Assembly: GCA_031763025.1 (NCBI GenBank)
Contig: JASSKH010000010.1
Coordinates: forward strand, 7,891,427-7,955,426
Length of the DNA: 64,000 nucleotides
Direction of reading: 5' to 3'
DNA from: Macrocystis pyrifera
Lineage: Eukaryota; Sar; Phaeophyceae; Laminariales; Laminariaceae
A model generated the notes under the pieces. The model was not told the DNA's origin. It worked only from the letters and a program-made list of their open reading frames with translations, and did no database searches. Below are positions 47,301-58,888 of the stretch, in pieces. The position numbers and the translations under genes were made by a program. Numbering within the stretch: the first letter of the stretch is position 1; every line of letters starts with the position of its first letter.

Positions 47301-50300
47301 GTCGCTGTGATTCCCGCTTACGAAATGCTGATACTAATGTCTGAGTGGTACCACAGCGCCGCCTCTCATCCACGCAGCATGCTTGACATGACGAGATCCT
47401 TTCCCTCCTTCCCCCCCACCCGCACCGCCTACACGGGGAACCAAGATGTTTCACGTTTTCGCCTCATCTCGTCCAGCTGACCAACTATCCCGGCCAGCGT
47501 CACTGAGTATTTTCTGAATGAATGGTCACGGCAAGGGGGACTTCGTGGTCCCCCGAGGCTGCGGTCCTGACTGGCTAATTAACCCCACACCCCACACCTT
47601 GTGACTTCACCCCGCCTCACACCGTTGCTTGCCCTTCACTTTCGCTATGTAATCGCCAGGACATTCCTTATCGCCCACCCTGTTTTCGAAGCGGTCGGAC
47701 GTGGAACCATGGTGGTTCTGGACATGCCCACGTAAGTCACTAGGATTTCTCCATAGGGCGCTTTCCTCGGTGATTTCGACTGAACATCTCTATTTTGCAA
47801 GCATACATTAACCCCCCCCCCCCCCCCCCCCCTCCTATTATATATATAATATTTTTTGGTTGGGTTGGCGTCGGTTGGCAACGACACCGTAAAACATGCC
47901 GCTCACTACGTGAACTAGACAACCAGGGCACCGTTTTGTTTTGTATTTTTGTTTGGCAGTCGCCCACAGCTGGTCGTCAAGTTAGATCATTTGTGCGAAG
48001 TAAAGAACCTTTACTCTGCACAAGGGAATTGATCGTATCACGTAGTGTTCAAGGTAAGGCACCCAAGAGGCAGTTATATAGTACTCCCATTGCTGTCTCT
48101 GGAAGTGGCCACACCAGAAATTAAACTATCTCATTGATGCTGTCATCCATATGCAAGAAAGTCCACCTCACAAGCGGTTCTTAGTAGGATGCAGCTCACC
48201 CTTCATGCGACTCGCCGGACACCTCACGGCGCTTCGCGCTTGGTGCAAGCAATGTCTGCCTGGTCGGTGAAAACCCGACATGCTCCGTCCCGGCATTGTA
48301 GGGATGCGAAGGTCTATGGTCATACGACTACGGCCATGCATGAGATCGAGCACATCTCTCCTATCGAGTACACCCCCCCCTCCCCGGTCCGAACTCAAGC
48401 GTCATAAATCGTGTGATATAGCAAAAGATTTCCCTCAGCCAAGCGTCGGTGACGAGTTTACCAACAAGTCGTGCCCAGCCGACGTCCTTTGTCAAAGATT
48501 CGGCTGTACCCCAAAAAACCGTTTTCTCGTACAATACCAACCTGCTGCGGTTTCCGTTGCCGAACACATTGCCTTGTTTTGTTCAGGGGTTACACGTTTA
48601 AGGCCGGGTCGTACATTTATGTCAATTCGCCAATGATTAGCCGCAGTGAATGGCACCCGTTTTCTATCATCCAAGTGCCCGGTTCACCACCAAGGGCGGC
48701 CTTCTACGCCGAGGCGGTGGGTAACATATGCAGTTGGCCTGCAGCCAGTAGATTTCCGCTTGCAACGTTGCGAGCCATCGATAGGCTATCCGCTATGCGG
48801 CTGCTACTGGTAGAGTTCTACCCAGCTGGAGAGTCGAAATACGATCAACGTGCAGGAAATAGACGTCCCTTTCTTGATAATAGGGATGCTTAGTTCGTCG
48901 GGAATTCAACACCACTTTGCGGTATGATGGTACGGGCATGCGATAATGTAAGGAAGCGTGGGAGTCCTAGACAAGTCAAAGCTTCGGTTTTGTCGGTACA
49001 ATCTACTAGTTGGTGGATGGACTACGCGCAGACGTTCCACTGAGAATCACTTACGCAGTAGTTCGCTCCGACAGTGCCCACCCCATTCCCGTTTGAACCA
49101 TCCAAAAGTGGGAAAACAGCATGTTCTATTCGTGTGTTTTGATTGAAACTTTCGCCAGGTAGGAGACTGGACCCAGGCACTGTTTCACCTCGGCCTGGAG
49201 CAGCCTCGCCTCCCCTTGTGGATTACCGCGGCGCAACCCAGCCTGATGGAGCAGTCAATCTACTATGACAACGGTAGGGATTGACGCATCTAATCCATTA
49301 ACCTGAATTTGTATTCGCCACTGAAGCGAGGTTGAAGGTCGTAACCCTCAAGGAATAGCGGTTATATCTAGTACTGATAAGTCGGACGCACTGTCCGCAC
49401 TACACGTATAGTGCAAGACAAAGACAGGGATTATCCAAAATAACATAACCTGTGATCAAACCACGCGATACGTAGACTTAAATTGCCCGACATGAGAGGT
49501 ATGAAACACATAATTGTACATGAAACAAGGGGTGACCTGTCGCTGACAATGGCAGTGCCTTGGTTCGAGGGGGCAGACAATCCAACTCCCCCCCTGGCAA
49601 CCAACGGAGGGAGGAGGGGGGGAGAGGTCTTCAAAACTAAGATCCCAAGGAGAGACGTTTGACGATTGACTATTGCCGATGCTAAAGGACGCTTTTTAGC
49701 GAGAGGGCTTGATTAGATATAACTCGATTACAGAGACAATCCACGTCCCACCCTTTTCCATGGCCAAATCCAGACGATTCGAACTATCAACACCTGGCGG
49801 CCACGTTTCATTGAAAACCCACGTCTACTACAACACTATGGCAATTACGGCGAGAGTTTCCACCGGTCATTTGACATACGAGGACTACGTTTGTCCTTGA
49901 TCTGCTGTACTTGAACGTTAGTGGCAGCGTATTTCTTTGAAGCGACAGCAGACACATCATCCCGTTCGATTGGCGGCGGGTTCGAGTCGTTACAGCCTAC
50001 CTTCAAAACCTCGAGATGCCAATCTTACATGGTAGATCGCGTGCTTAATGTTAGGTTCAAGGAATGGCTGCCGAAACGATGACGCATCATGCAGCCGCAA
50101 ATATTTCTCCCCATCGTTCTTACGGCCGGTATGATATCTCCAACAAAAACAACAAACGCAGCAGCCGCCTTTCCCCGCGCTTTGTGCCGTTGGACTCGAC
50201 TCTGTCTTATTCGGTTTCGACAGTTGTGCTGGTGTGCACAGGGGCCGGAATTACGCCCGCTGTATCTATCATCGAGAGGTGAGCCGGTAAAGGGCGTTGC

Positions 50301-53300
50301 TACCGAGAGTCCCTGCAGCACCGTTATCGTTGACACACCGCAAACATGGTTCGGTAATGCTCTTTGGACAGGGAGGACACCGAAACATCTATGCTCGTCG
50401 TGTTCCGCACGGGAGAGGAGAGTAGAAACCCTCGAATGTTCATCATATGTTACTGTGCAGGTGTTTAGTCGCTCTAACCCCCCAGCTATTCCGCGCCAAT
50501 ATCACAACGAAAAAAAGGTTTTCCAGGAAGAAGAACATCCGCCTTTTATGGCTGACGAGGGACCGGGCCATGGTTGCACTCTTCGAAAGACAGGTATCAA
50601 TATACAGAAAAGCGAATGAAACCATCTCTCCCAGCTGAACATTCGTTTGGCGAACCACGCTGATTCGTGCCTTGTGCACCTGCAACTAAGTTCGCCCGGT
50701 TTCATTGGCTCGACAGCTCTTCCCCAAGTAGCAGGCCTACGACGCTTATTCCGTCGCAAACGCCCACCCGAAGGAAAAAGGGAAAAGCACAAGCATTACT
50801 AACAACCCATGACGGGCAGCCATAGTCCTCTAAACCGTGTTGGTAGGGATTGGTAGTCTGTTTCACACCCGCACGTCATGTTGCACGAATGTCGAAGACG
50901 TCACCACGGCCATCTTATCGTCTCGCAACGAGTTTTTCGCCACCTGACTGGGTTAGCCAGTATATTGTTTGATAAACATTTGACTTCCAAATGGTATATG
51001 CTGCGCGATGTCCAGCGATAGTCCTTTGGGCTGTGCTCTTAGGAAGCGGTAATCTGTATCACGTCTACGTCATGCTTTTCATAGGTTTCAGTCGTGGCCG
51101 CGTTTAGCTTTCTGTCTCCCGACGAGTTACTCTCCACACGTTTGGGCTAGCAGAGTTCAGGGAAGTATTCAGCCGCCAAACGTGGGATCCTTCGCTATTT
51201 ATAGCAAAATCTGGACACGTCTACGTCTGAGGTTATTTCGTCCGGAGCCGATCTTCGCTGGTTGTTATATTGTGCAAGTTTGCTCTCGGACTAGTCACGT
51301 CTACCCACCTAAACGATCTTTTCATGTGCTCTGTTTGCCGCTCAGCTTCGGAAGGTGGTTAGCACGGTGCACCTCACTGGGAACCAGACCGAGGAGACTA
51401 AGGCCGCCCTCCGAAGGCTGCTCCTACCTTCGACGAAAGAAGTAAGCAGATGGAAGCAACCGCCCACCTCATGACAAGGTGTTTCACCCATTCTACAGTA
51501 ACAAAACTTCTTACGTCTGCGCTGGGTCAACACGAAGTAGTTGTGACCCAGCCACTGCGCGGGTGTTGCCATAGTTTCTGAGCTCCTCATGCGAAGAGCT
51601 CAGCATCGAAACCGAAACACAACCTCGCAAAACATTGTTTCGCGGAACCCGACCCCAATGTTTTGCGCTAGTTGCAGTCTCAACAGATATTCGGTCGTCG
51701 TTCAATGGAGGAGCTAACCAGTCTGAAAACAATGCGGGAAGCAGTTGCAACCCCACTGACATCGGAGGAGTCTTACACCTTCAGACAATAGAATCCCTTG
51801 TTTTCAAGGCAGTAACACGTTGACGTGGGAACTTACATCCTTCTGATTGATTGAACGGCACACAGGGTGCGGTGGCGAGCGATAATAAGACCTTCACGTC
51901 CATCATCACGAACGATTCCTTCACGCCCAGGTCATCGACGAGCGCGACGTGAGTCTATTAGGGATACACCCTAACCACTGAGCGATAGCGGTCGGCGCTG
52001 AGTGTTATCTCAGTGCTTAGGGCGAGCCTTCAATAAACGTACTCCCCGGGGTTCAAACCTCTCCGACGAACGTTTCGTAAGGCACAGATATAATCAGACG
52101 CAGCGTCGACATTGGGGTTCAACGAAACCTTCAGCGGATCTTTCTCCACCCTCTTCAGACACCCTAGGTTTTGCGGTTTTTATCGTAATTTCTGCGGCGC
52201 AGGGTTGTTAGGACGTTTGATCAGCACCACGATGAGCCAATCGCTTGTTACCGTTACGCGGCTGTTGACTGTTTCGCCCGCAACATTATTACTCATCAAG
52301 CTCGGCGTTGATTCAATCTGACACATCAGGGACGAGGAGAAGAGCGAAAATTCTCAGGACCAAACGGAGGTCGACAGCGACGATCCCGACAAGCTCGACG
52401 ATATTTTACATAACCGGTTGTCTGTCCAAGATGTACTCTCACAATCGACAGACTCGGTGAGAATCACCGGCTTCCATGACACCGGCGTGCCATCTCGAAG
52501 GTGTTTAAAACCGTTGTCAGGGCTAGAGCGAACCATGCTCCCGCATATTGGCCAATACCAATACCGTCTTGTTTCAGATGACATGCATGGTTGTATGAAC
52601 AAAATAACCATACAAAGAGTCTTCTATCTGACTTGTTGCTTGCTGTGGGCTTAGCTGTCATACGCCTTCATCATATGTACTAAGAATGTATTGCGAAGCG
52701 ATCAACATGGGTCTGTTGTGAGATATGTGGTAGAACGATATGAGACTTGCTTTGCACAGCAACAACTATTGTTTGGTCTGCTTCGCATATTTGAACATTG
52801 AGTTGTTTTTTTTGAAGCACCACCAAGGCGACTTCACAGAGCCAATCGCAGACAAACTGAACTATTGCCGCCATCCTTCCTTGCCCGTTGACGCGTTTGA
52901 TGTCGCTTACTTCCTTCCCTCTACACCACGTCCTCGCCACAAACCATAATCAGCGCCCCCCCCCCCCCGTCTCACCCTTGTCAACCCTAAGCGGGCTAGT
53001 CCCGTGACGCTAATGTTCGGACGCCCGGACATCGGTGCATACCTCAAGGATACGTTCTCCATGCGGATGGAATCGCCCCGGATCATGGACAAATGCGGCC
53101 TTGAAACATCTGAGGAGATGGATGTGAGCGCACCCAATGGAGACCTCACAATATGTTTTATACTCCTCAGTTGGCTGAAACGCGTGCGCCGTCGTCTGCC
53201 GCCTCGTGTACAACAGAACATGTACGAATATACGGGAACGATAGCGTAGCGTGTACAGATATCGTCCAGAGATCGGCGGTACGAGGTGGCTCCAGCGTCG

Positions 53301-54915
53301 CCAGTTACCTGTAGTGGCCCGTGTCCTGATCGTGGGCGCTTGAAAGGGAGAACTGCTTGCTCAGCTGCCCACCCCTCTGGGTAGGACAGCGTGCGGTGCT
53401 GAATGAGTCTGAGTCGGGTGCAGCAGTACGAGTCGGTACCTGCGTCGTTAGTAGCTTAAATACATGTTGCGGACGTCCGCTGTGTTTTACTGAGGGTGTC
53501 TACACACTCGTATGGATGCGGCACTCATTCAATACACCTGTCTCTATCCCCTCGTGCTGCGTTCGTGTGGATCTTTGTAGAGGTCGAAGCGTCTAGACTC
53601 CGAGCAGGCGATCTCGAAGGAAACCCTCATGATGGCGAACGAGGAGGTCGTCAAAGCCTGCCAAGAAAGCCGAACCAGCTCTTGGGTTAGTTGCCACACC
53701 GTACAAACCTCAAGTTTTAGTTTCAAGTTTTAGTTTCCTGTGCCAAGCAGGGGTTGAGGTACAATGGAGTGCACGCCAAGCTCGTCAATACCACGTATAC
53801 CACCACGACGTAGACTGACTAACCGTTCATGGTGCTTGTAGGTTAGCGGAAACAGTATTCGCTCACCGACGGCTCCGAACACAATTCCAAGGAAACGTGT
53901 CACTGTCCTACAGAAGCCAATGCTCGTGCGTTCATACTCATCAGCAAGCAGTCCTCCATGCTATGGCATACGTAGCACGGAATGGTCTAACGTCCGATGT
54001 TTATACTGTGGTAAGAAACTATTTGGGCGTTATCAGTAGCTTCGATGTTTGAGACTTTCCCACACCTGAATGCAGCACTTTCGAAAATATTGTCGATGGT
54101 CTATAGGTCAAGGGCACCAAGATAAAGGCAAACCCCACATCAATGTCTACCACGAATCCCGGCGCCTGCTCTCCGCTCCCCCGTGGCTCGTGCTCTACTG
54201 CGGCGCCAACCGTAAGGTCGAGGAGGTTAGTTTGGAGAGGGGGAGGGTGGGCACGAGTTAAATTACAACGATATGTTCGATCAACCTGGATAGGGTGTGC
54301 ACCGTATCACGTTCCGTGCAAAATTATCAAACAAACCAATCAGTCGCCGTGAGTAAACGGTGGAGGCGCTCGGATCGAAGCAGGTGTTTGCACCGCGTGT
54401 CCACCCCAATCCCGACCACTCGATGAAATATGCTTATTCACACGTAGCCCGAACGACAAACTTATGTACGTCTTCTATCCTCGTCCACTCTACGGCCAGA
54501 GCGTTAACTGACGAAATTGTCTCCGACATTCCAACTCCCGAAACTCGTATGTCTCCTTTCTGCGATCCCCGCACTCCATACTGATGTCATTGTGCTCCTT
54601 CGGCAATTCCTTCGCGTAAGGCCATCGGAAAAACGTGCGACGAGCTCTGCGTCAAGTGGCAGAAAGAGTACTTCGGGGCCTGGTGAAACAAAACGTTGTA
54701 GAGTATAGGGGAAGACGGAAAGCAACCCACGAGCTGCAGTAATATGCGTCGGGGCTTCAAGGAGTCAGAGACGCACAGACGCAGCGTTTACCATTCCCAT
54801 TATGACCCGTGCACGGGAGCGTCGTTGTGCTTTGAAGGTCCGACAAATGATAAAATTGTTCAGCTGGTTAGACGACCTGTTCCGTTGCGTTGAGGACTAC
54901 AGTGTGCCATGTTAG
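44030..54915 (+). CDS. NADPH oxidase / ferric reductase-type flavocytochrome (about 18 exons)
   Basis: Exons joined by matching splice phase give a frame of about 711 codons: 44030-44302, 44420-44464, 45186-45271, 45615-45781, 46012-46193, 46936-47069, 47660-47731, 48587-48716, 49159-49273, 50224-50278, 50461-50593, 51346-51441, 51866-51948, 52330-52456, 52992-53123, 53608-53685, 54076-54225 and 54838-54915. The protein would pass electrons from NADPH through FAD and two haems across a membrane to oxygen (or ferric iron). The haem histidines are spaced HX13H (residues about 189 and 203) and HX12H (257 and 270), the pattern usually given for NOX proteins. FAD binding: SEWHPFS (340-346). NADPH binding: TGAGITP (407-413), FGRPD (575-579), YCGAN (677-681). 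No EF-hand is visible. An acidic linker of about 65 residues (about 500-566) splits the NADPH domain. First and last exons are least certain. Confidence 0.85.
44420..44464 (+). CDS. Oxidase exon 2
   Basis: 15 codons after ttattttccag, ending SLDAPWSQ before gtgttt. The open frame continues to 44605 and reads SASALPALFLVFLEN, a membrane-like segment. An alternative exon end downstream (44543) is therefore possible, but it would not match the phase of exon 3. Confidence 0.45.
45186..45271 (+). CDS. Oxidase exon 3: first membrane segment
   Basis: Preceded by a T-rich tract and cgtag, ending at AC|gtgaga (phase 2). It encodes a hydrophobic stretch (VTALSALYMCANPWFFFYKA) and a short acidic loop. 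Phases match exons 2 and 4. Confidence 0.6.
45615..45781 (+). CDS. Oxidase exon 4: membrane helix and first haem histidine
   Basis: Enters in phase 2 after ctcaacaag and leaves in phase 1 at T|gtgagt. It encodes WVEMMLLTGSRISAGVLFAS and then LDFEPSHDVHT. The VH histidine is the first haem ligand. An alternative acceptor at 45641 (cctcacag) would change the phase. Confidence 0.78.
46012..46193 (+). CDS. Oxidase exon 5: second haem histidine and next helix
   Basis: Starts after gtttgtcag and completes a Tyr codon with exon 4. It reads FGYLTLLAALEHALLHC, which gives HX13H with the exon 4 histidine, then TGRSGLVGCVLLLPIVLPMK. The end AAG|gtgcga is a weaker donor. Direct joining to exon 6 leaves the cytosolic loop slightly short, so a microexon cannot be excluded. 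Confidence 0.85.
46936..47069 (+). CDS. Oxidase exon 6: second haem pair
   Basis: Acceptor cattccag, donor CA|gtaagt. It encodes MLHLLFLPFLVALCFHS, which contains the HX12H pair, followed by WYLLDRLYFTTR, a well-conserved end of the membrane domain in this family. Confidence 0.92.
47660..47731 (+). CDS. Oxidase exon 7: start of FAD domain
   Basis: Bounded by cgccag and gtaagt. It encodes FLIAHPVFEAVGRGTMVVLD, the first strands of the flavin-binding barrel. Phases (2 in, 2 out) match both neighbours. Confidence 0.88.
48587..48716 (+). CDS. Oxidase exon 8: FAD-binding motif
   Basis: Acceptor ttgttcag. It encodes YTFKAGSYIYVNSPMISRSE then WHPFSII, the HPFS/T flavin motif. The end is ambiguous: gtgggt at 48717 or gtaaca at 48721. 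Either choice, paired with its own acceptor in exon 9, yields the same protein. Confidence 0.92.
49159..49273 (+). CDS. Oxidase exon 9: end of FAD domain
   Basis: It encodes VGDWTQALFHLG and LPLWITAAQPSL, then YYDN, leading into the nucleotide-binding domain. The acceptor is cgccag at 49158 or, equivalently, gtag at 49162. Donor G|gtaggg, phase 1. Confidence 0.9.
50224..50278 (+). CDS. Oxidase exon 10: NADPH-binding glycine loop
   Basis: A 55-bp exon between ttcgacag and gtgagc. It encodes VLVCTGAGITPAVSIIE, the glycine-rich pyridine-nucleotide loop with the following TP. Confidence 0.9.
50461..50593 (+). CDS. Oxidase exon 11: nucleotide domain strand
   Basis: Acceptor tactgtgcag, donor CAG|gtatca. 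It encodes a Lys/Arg-rich stretch, then KNIRLLWLTRDRAMVALFER, matching the conserved W-x-x-R-D segment of this family. Confidence 0.9.
51346..51441 (+). CDS. Oxidase exon 12
   Basis: Acceptor ccgctcag, donor GAA|gtaagc. It encodes KVVSTVHLTGNQTEETKAAL. The HLTG segment fits the strand that follows W-x-x-R-D in NADPH oxidases. Confidence 0.82.
51866..51948 (+). CDS. Oxidase exon 13: linker
   Basis: Acceptor cacacag, donor AC|gtgagt. It encodes a Ser/Thr-rich hydrophilic stretch. It is included because its phases (0 in, 2 out) are exactly those needed between exons 12 and 14. Confidence 0.65.
52330..52456 (+). CDS. Oxidase exon 14: acidic linker
   Basis: Acceptor acacatcag, donor TCG|gtgaga. 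It encodes DEEKSENSQDQTEVDSDDPD and more, a strongly acidic insert within the nucleotide-binding domain. An alternative frame contains FYITG but does not fit the splice phases. Confidence 0.7.
52992..53123 (+). CDS. Oxidase exon 15: GRPD motif
   Basis: Preceded by a long C/T tract and ccctaag, ended by GAT|gtgagc. It encodes RASPVTLMFGRPDIGAYLKD, the conserved GRPD segment, and an acidic tail. Confidence 0.9.
53608..53685 (+). CDS. Oxidase exon 16
   Basis: 26 codons between ccgagcag and gttagt. It encodes a helical charged stretch (MMANEEVVKACQES). Phase 0 on both sides. The same gttagt donor type is used by exon 17. Confidence 0.65.
54076..54225 (+). CDS. Oxidase exon 17: terminal CG motif
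   Basis: 50 codons after tgaatgcag, ending at GAG|gttagt. It encodes PPWLVLYCGANRKVEE, the C-terminal cysteine-glycine motif that contacts NADPH in this family. Confidence 0.88.
54838..54915 (+). CDS. Oxidase exon 18 (tentative last exon)
   Basis: A phase-0 candidate after gtgctttgaag, giving 25 codons (ending VEDYSVPC) and TAG. The usual C-terminal ExF signature is not obvious, so the true end may lie elsewhere. Confidence 0.4.
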   Translation, partial: VRQMIKLFSWLDDLFRCVEDYSVPC

Positions 54916-57900
54916 AGCGGAAATTTGGTAGCCCTGGTGGTCAGTTCTACGCATTGAACAACCGCTGGGGATGGTACAATCAGCATTATAGGAAAGCCTT
55001 ATTATATCTTCGGCGGGAAATGTCGCTTATCTATATATAACCAGGGTGCCAGTCATACGTTCGACCCCGCCACCCCCTAGCGTATTCGTGTGCCGCAATC
55101 GTAATGTGTATGAAATAGCAGTCCAGTTCGTGTAGTTGAGTGTTGGTGTAACTTCATTTCAGTGTTCGGTTGTTCAGTTATGGTGTGGATTCAGCCCAAT
55201 TTACGTTCGCCCAGGAAGGTCAGAAACCGCACGCAAGGGGGCATAGCGCGCCCCGCACTACGTAGCGTCACCGTGCCCATGTATACCTATCGTTATCTGT
55301 GATAGCAAAAAGCAGAACTACTTAGCCTTAAATGCGCTACAATGCTAAACTTTCAGACGCGGGGCTCATCGGACAAAGTGTGTGGTATTCAGAGATTGGA
55401 AATATTAAAATATCAGGCCTAACGATGCAAGGTTCAGACGACGTTTATTTGTTGAATCAAAAGCGACCGGTTTATACTTACGATATTCTTGGTTGGTTAC
55501 ATGTGTTTGACATACAAGCATCAACGTCCCGTAGGCACTGGACGGAAGCGTTGTACAGATTAGTCTCTGCTAGAAAAAATGTGAGTATAGTTAAGGTGCC
55601 CTATCGGAGGCACCCTATCGGCGATGGCCGCGTCTCCAAGTCCAGCTGTAGGCTTTATTAACCCTGGAGCGGAACGTGCATGTCCACTCGCAGGCGCGCG
55701 CAAACAACATTGACACCGCACACAACTTGAGAGTCCTTCCTTGCTGCAAATTTGTTGTTACGCAATGCCCGTGAGAACTAGCCTCAGCATGTTGAAGTGT
55801 GTAAGTGTGCAAGGTATCACACTGCTGCAGGTACCCGCACAGGTTTTACGTGGTACAATTGGTTGCTTGCAGTTCAGTGGAATTGCTTGAAAGCACATAT
55901 GGGAAGCTGTTTTGAATATGTACTACGCGCAACCCTGGTAATTTATACTAGTTGTAGCCTTGTAAATTGCAACTCCGTGCCCCCCCATCAGAGTTGCATC
56001 CGCTATTGTGGGGGAAGAAAGGTTGGCAATAGTGCAGGAACAGTCTTCCACGCGTTCAAGGGCTAATGATCGTGTTTCTTTCGTGGCCAGTACAGATTTA
56101 CGCACGGCATTAAACCCCTTTCGGCATGCACACGAATATTCGTGTTGATTGTCCTCATAGTTTAAATATTTTACCGTCTGGAACAACGGAAACAACGTTA
56201 AGCAAGGTGCCGCCGTGTTTAACCAATGCGACGTCATGTATTTTCGTTTATATATCTAGGCAACGTCATGTTCGGGGGGGCAGCTCGGGGTGGGGCCGAG
56301 GCGGCGTGCCGTCAGGGTGCCAAGCACGAGCATGGTCGGTAGCAGCGGGTATACCCCCCACGGCCGGTGTTGTTAAGTGCAAGACGCAATGATAATCAAC
56401 CTCGACACCTCATCCTTGTCCTGACATCCCTTTGAGCGCAGTTATACGGGTGGCTGCCTTGGAGCAGTCGATACCAGCACCACCGTAACATAATACATCG
56501 CCACACGTCGGAGTCGATTCTTGCGATTGCCTGTTGTTCTGGGAGGGCGGTCGATGGCGTGATCCGTCACAACCACGTCTACAATCTAACTCGAGGGGCA
56601 AGCCATTGGCGTCGCCGGATGTAGTTCGATTCCCAAATTAGCTTATTTCAGCTCGCGAGGTCGTCAATTGTAGAAGTAACAAAGCAAAGAAAACTTTTAG
56701 TTATACATCAGGCATGCCAACGCGTGGTCGTTGTCTAGGGAACACATGGGCACAAGCGAGCAGGTGGGAAAGTAGCAGTACTCAAACATCTCTGGTCTTC
56801 GATTTTTTCACATGCTTGTCTCTGATTGAACGGTGGGCATGTTTGCTGCAGTCCCACCGGATACCTTGGCGATGTCAACGTGTAGCACCTGTTGCTGCCC
56901 CCGTCAACTTCTTGTGTTTCGAGTTTTCTGCAGTCGAAGTCAACACCGGCCCATGCCCGAAAGCCTAGTAAAGGTTGTCGCAGCACGGTTGCATATTACT
57001 GTGGTGTCTGACAAATGCTGGCAAACCATGGGAACCGTTGGGCTGTCCAGACGAAGGGTGGTCGGCTTCTCATATAGCATGCCTTGATCGAATGTACTTC
57101 CTTCACTCCGCTTCGGGTTATTTCACCCGGACGACACTGTTATAAGTTACGACTAGCTTCCACTCCTTCCAGAAGCACACGGCGGGCGATAATCGCCTGC
57201 GAGCGTGATGGATTCCTGAGATACAAGCTAGTGAACATATTAGCAAGCGCGAAGCTCCATAAACAATCGGTGTGGCCCTCATATAGCATACGTCTGAGGT
57301 CTACTTTGTGATGCCGTCTTCTCGCTTAGCCCTTCAATGTTGTATCGCCTTGCTGTTAATTTTGGACGACCTGATATATGTTGGATCTTGTATGCGGGGC
57401 GGCTTGTATCCATGTATCTGTGTTCTTGTAGGTTTGGCATCTTCTACCGCACCCTCGGCAGTGGAACGAGGTCGTACGTCACAGCCATGAATATACCCCC
57501 CAAACGCTGTACCGTGGTTCATCGTATACAGTACGGATAGTGCCAAGATCACACTCGGTGGTCCGTGCCGGACGAACCGAAAAAAGCTACCGCGTCGCCA
57601 TTGCGACATATTTTCGCAAATAGCCTCTGGCCGTGTAGTTGGACGGTCGGGAGGAAAAAATTGAAGTACATGTTAGCGCCGAGGCAAGCCCCGACGGTAC
57701 ATGAAAACTCACGAGGGACGGTAGAAAAAGGATCATGATGTTCGACGCTGATAACAAGGACCTAGGGCGCCAAAAAGTAGCAGCAAGGTCATGGGCTACA
57801 GGAAGATCTATTGGGAAGTGTGCCGGTAATATATAGGCGACGACAGGCGCAGATACCATTAAACGGGAGGAGCCATAGCGACTCTACGATATTGTCCGTC

Positions 57901-58888
57901 TACCGTCAAGCCTGCGACGACGCGCCTGGGTAGTGAACCTCCACGCTTTCTCCTGGTGGAAAACACATTTTATAGGTCACGAGCGGAGAGGTATGTAAAC
58001 GCTGCTCACGTATCAGCCGAAGGCTCAGGGCGGTACGACGATGAAGCGTTGATTTAGGTATTCAATCAACGGAACACATGTTGCTAGCAGTTAGGTGGGT
58101 ACAACTTGTGGCGTTGGTCAAACATGTTGTCGACGTTGAACGATACTGTCCCGAGCCGTACAGCGTCCGTGTATCACGAACGAAACTCGGGTGTCTTGAA
58201 CATATCGTCTGACCCCCGAAGTACCAACCGTGTAGCGGGTGTATCCCGGAGGGGTTGCTCTGTGGCGCCACGCGAGGGATCGAAACCGAGGAGCTCGAGT
58301 AATCCGCAGCGGGTAGGAAGATGCGGTCTAAGGTTGAGGTATCGCATTTGGGAAAAATAAACTTTCGAAGCCACCGCGGCGTCCTTACGCCACCCGAATG
58401 ATTAGTATGAAACTTGTGCTCCACATTGTTGGGCATAATGCGTGTGTTCACGTACGAGATGTGTGTAGCATCAGTCGCATCACTATGTTTGTCCCGTTGA
58501 ATTCCGCGGTACCAGAAACACCTTAAGAGCACATAGGAGCCTCAGGAAAATCAATTTGGGTGAACCTCTGTCGTACAACGTCTCGGGGGGTCGTTCGTGA
58601 AACAAGCCCTCGCTGTGTGGGGGTTGCTTTCGCGATCTGAATGAGTTAACGCTGAAACCGACGAGGTTGTTTGCTTCTCCGTGAGGCCAGTATTGGCTAA
58701 CCGGTGTAGGACATATATCATAGCAGCAGTAGCCAAGGCTGAGGTATGAAGTAATAGCGCACGCATACCAACCCCGGTCGTGGCAGTGGTGAGGGCAACC
58801 CCGACCGGGTTAGGGATCGTTGTCTAATGACCTGTAGCCCGTTGAAGGCACTTTGTAATCGTCAGGCTGTAATACACTCATATTTCGT
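54916..58888. other. No secure gene; one candidate ORF
   Basis: About 4 kb downstream of the oxidase gene without a recognised domain or repeat. A 109-codon frame at 55332-55661 reads like ordinary protein and is listed separately. Other frames (up to 156 codons, minus, 58062-58532) look random. Confidence 0.35.
55332..55661 (+). CDS. Hypothetical ORF, unknown
   Basis: 109 codons from an ATG, with text such as VYLLNQKRPVYTYDILGWLH. A strong donor-like gtgagt occurs inside at about 55583, so it might be a first exon. Its codons are more AT-rich than those of the oxidase exons upstream. I recognise no family. Confidence 0.2.
   Translation: MRYNAKLSDAGLIGQSVWYSEIGNIKISGLTMQGSDDVYLLNQKRPVYTYDILGWLHVFDIQASTSRRHWTEALYRLVSARKNVSIVKVPYRRHPIGDGRVSKSSCRLY

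Noticed and set aside
52330-52456. Alternative frame of oxidase exon 14 containing FYITG, which resembles a family strand
   Set aside because: It is incompatible with the splice phases of the neighbouring exons, and HLTG in exon 12 already supplies that strand.
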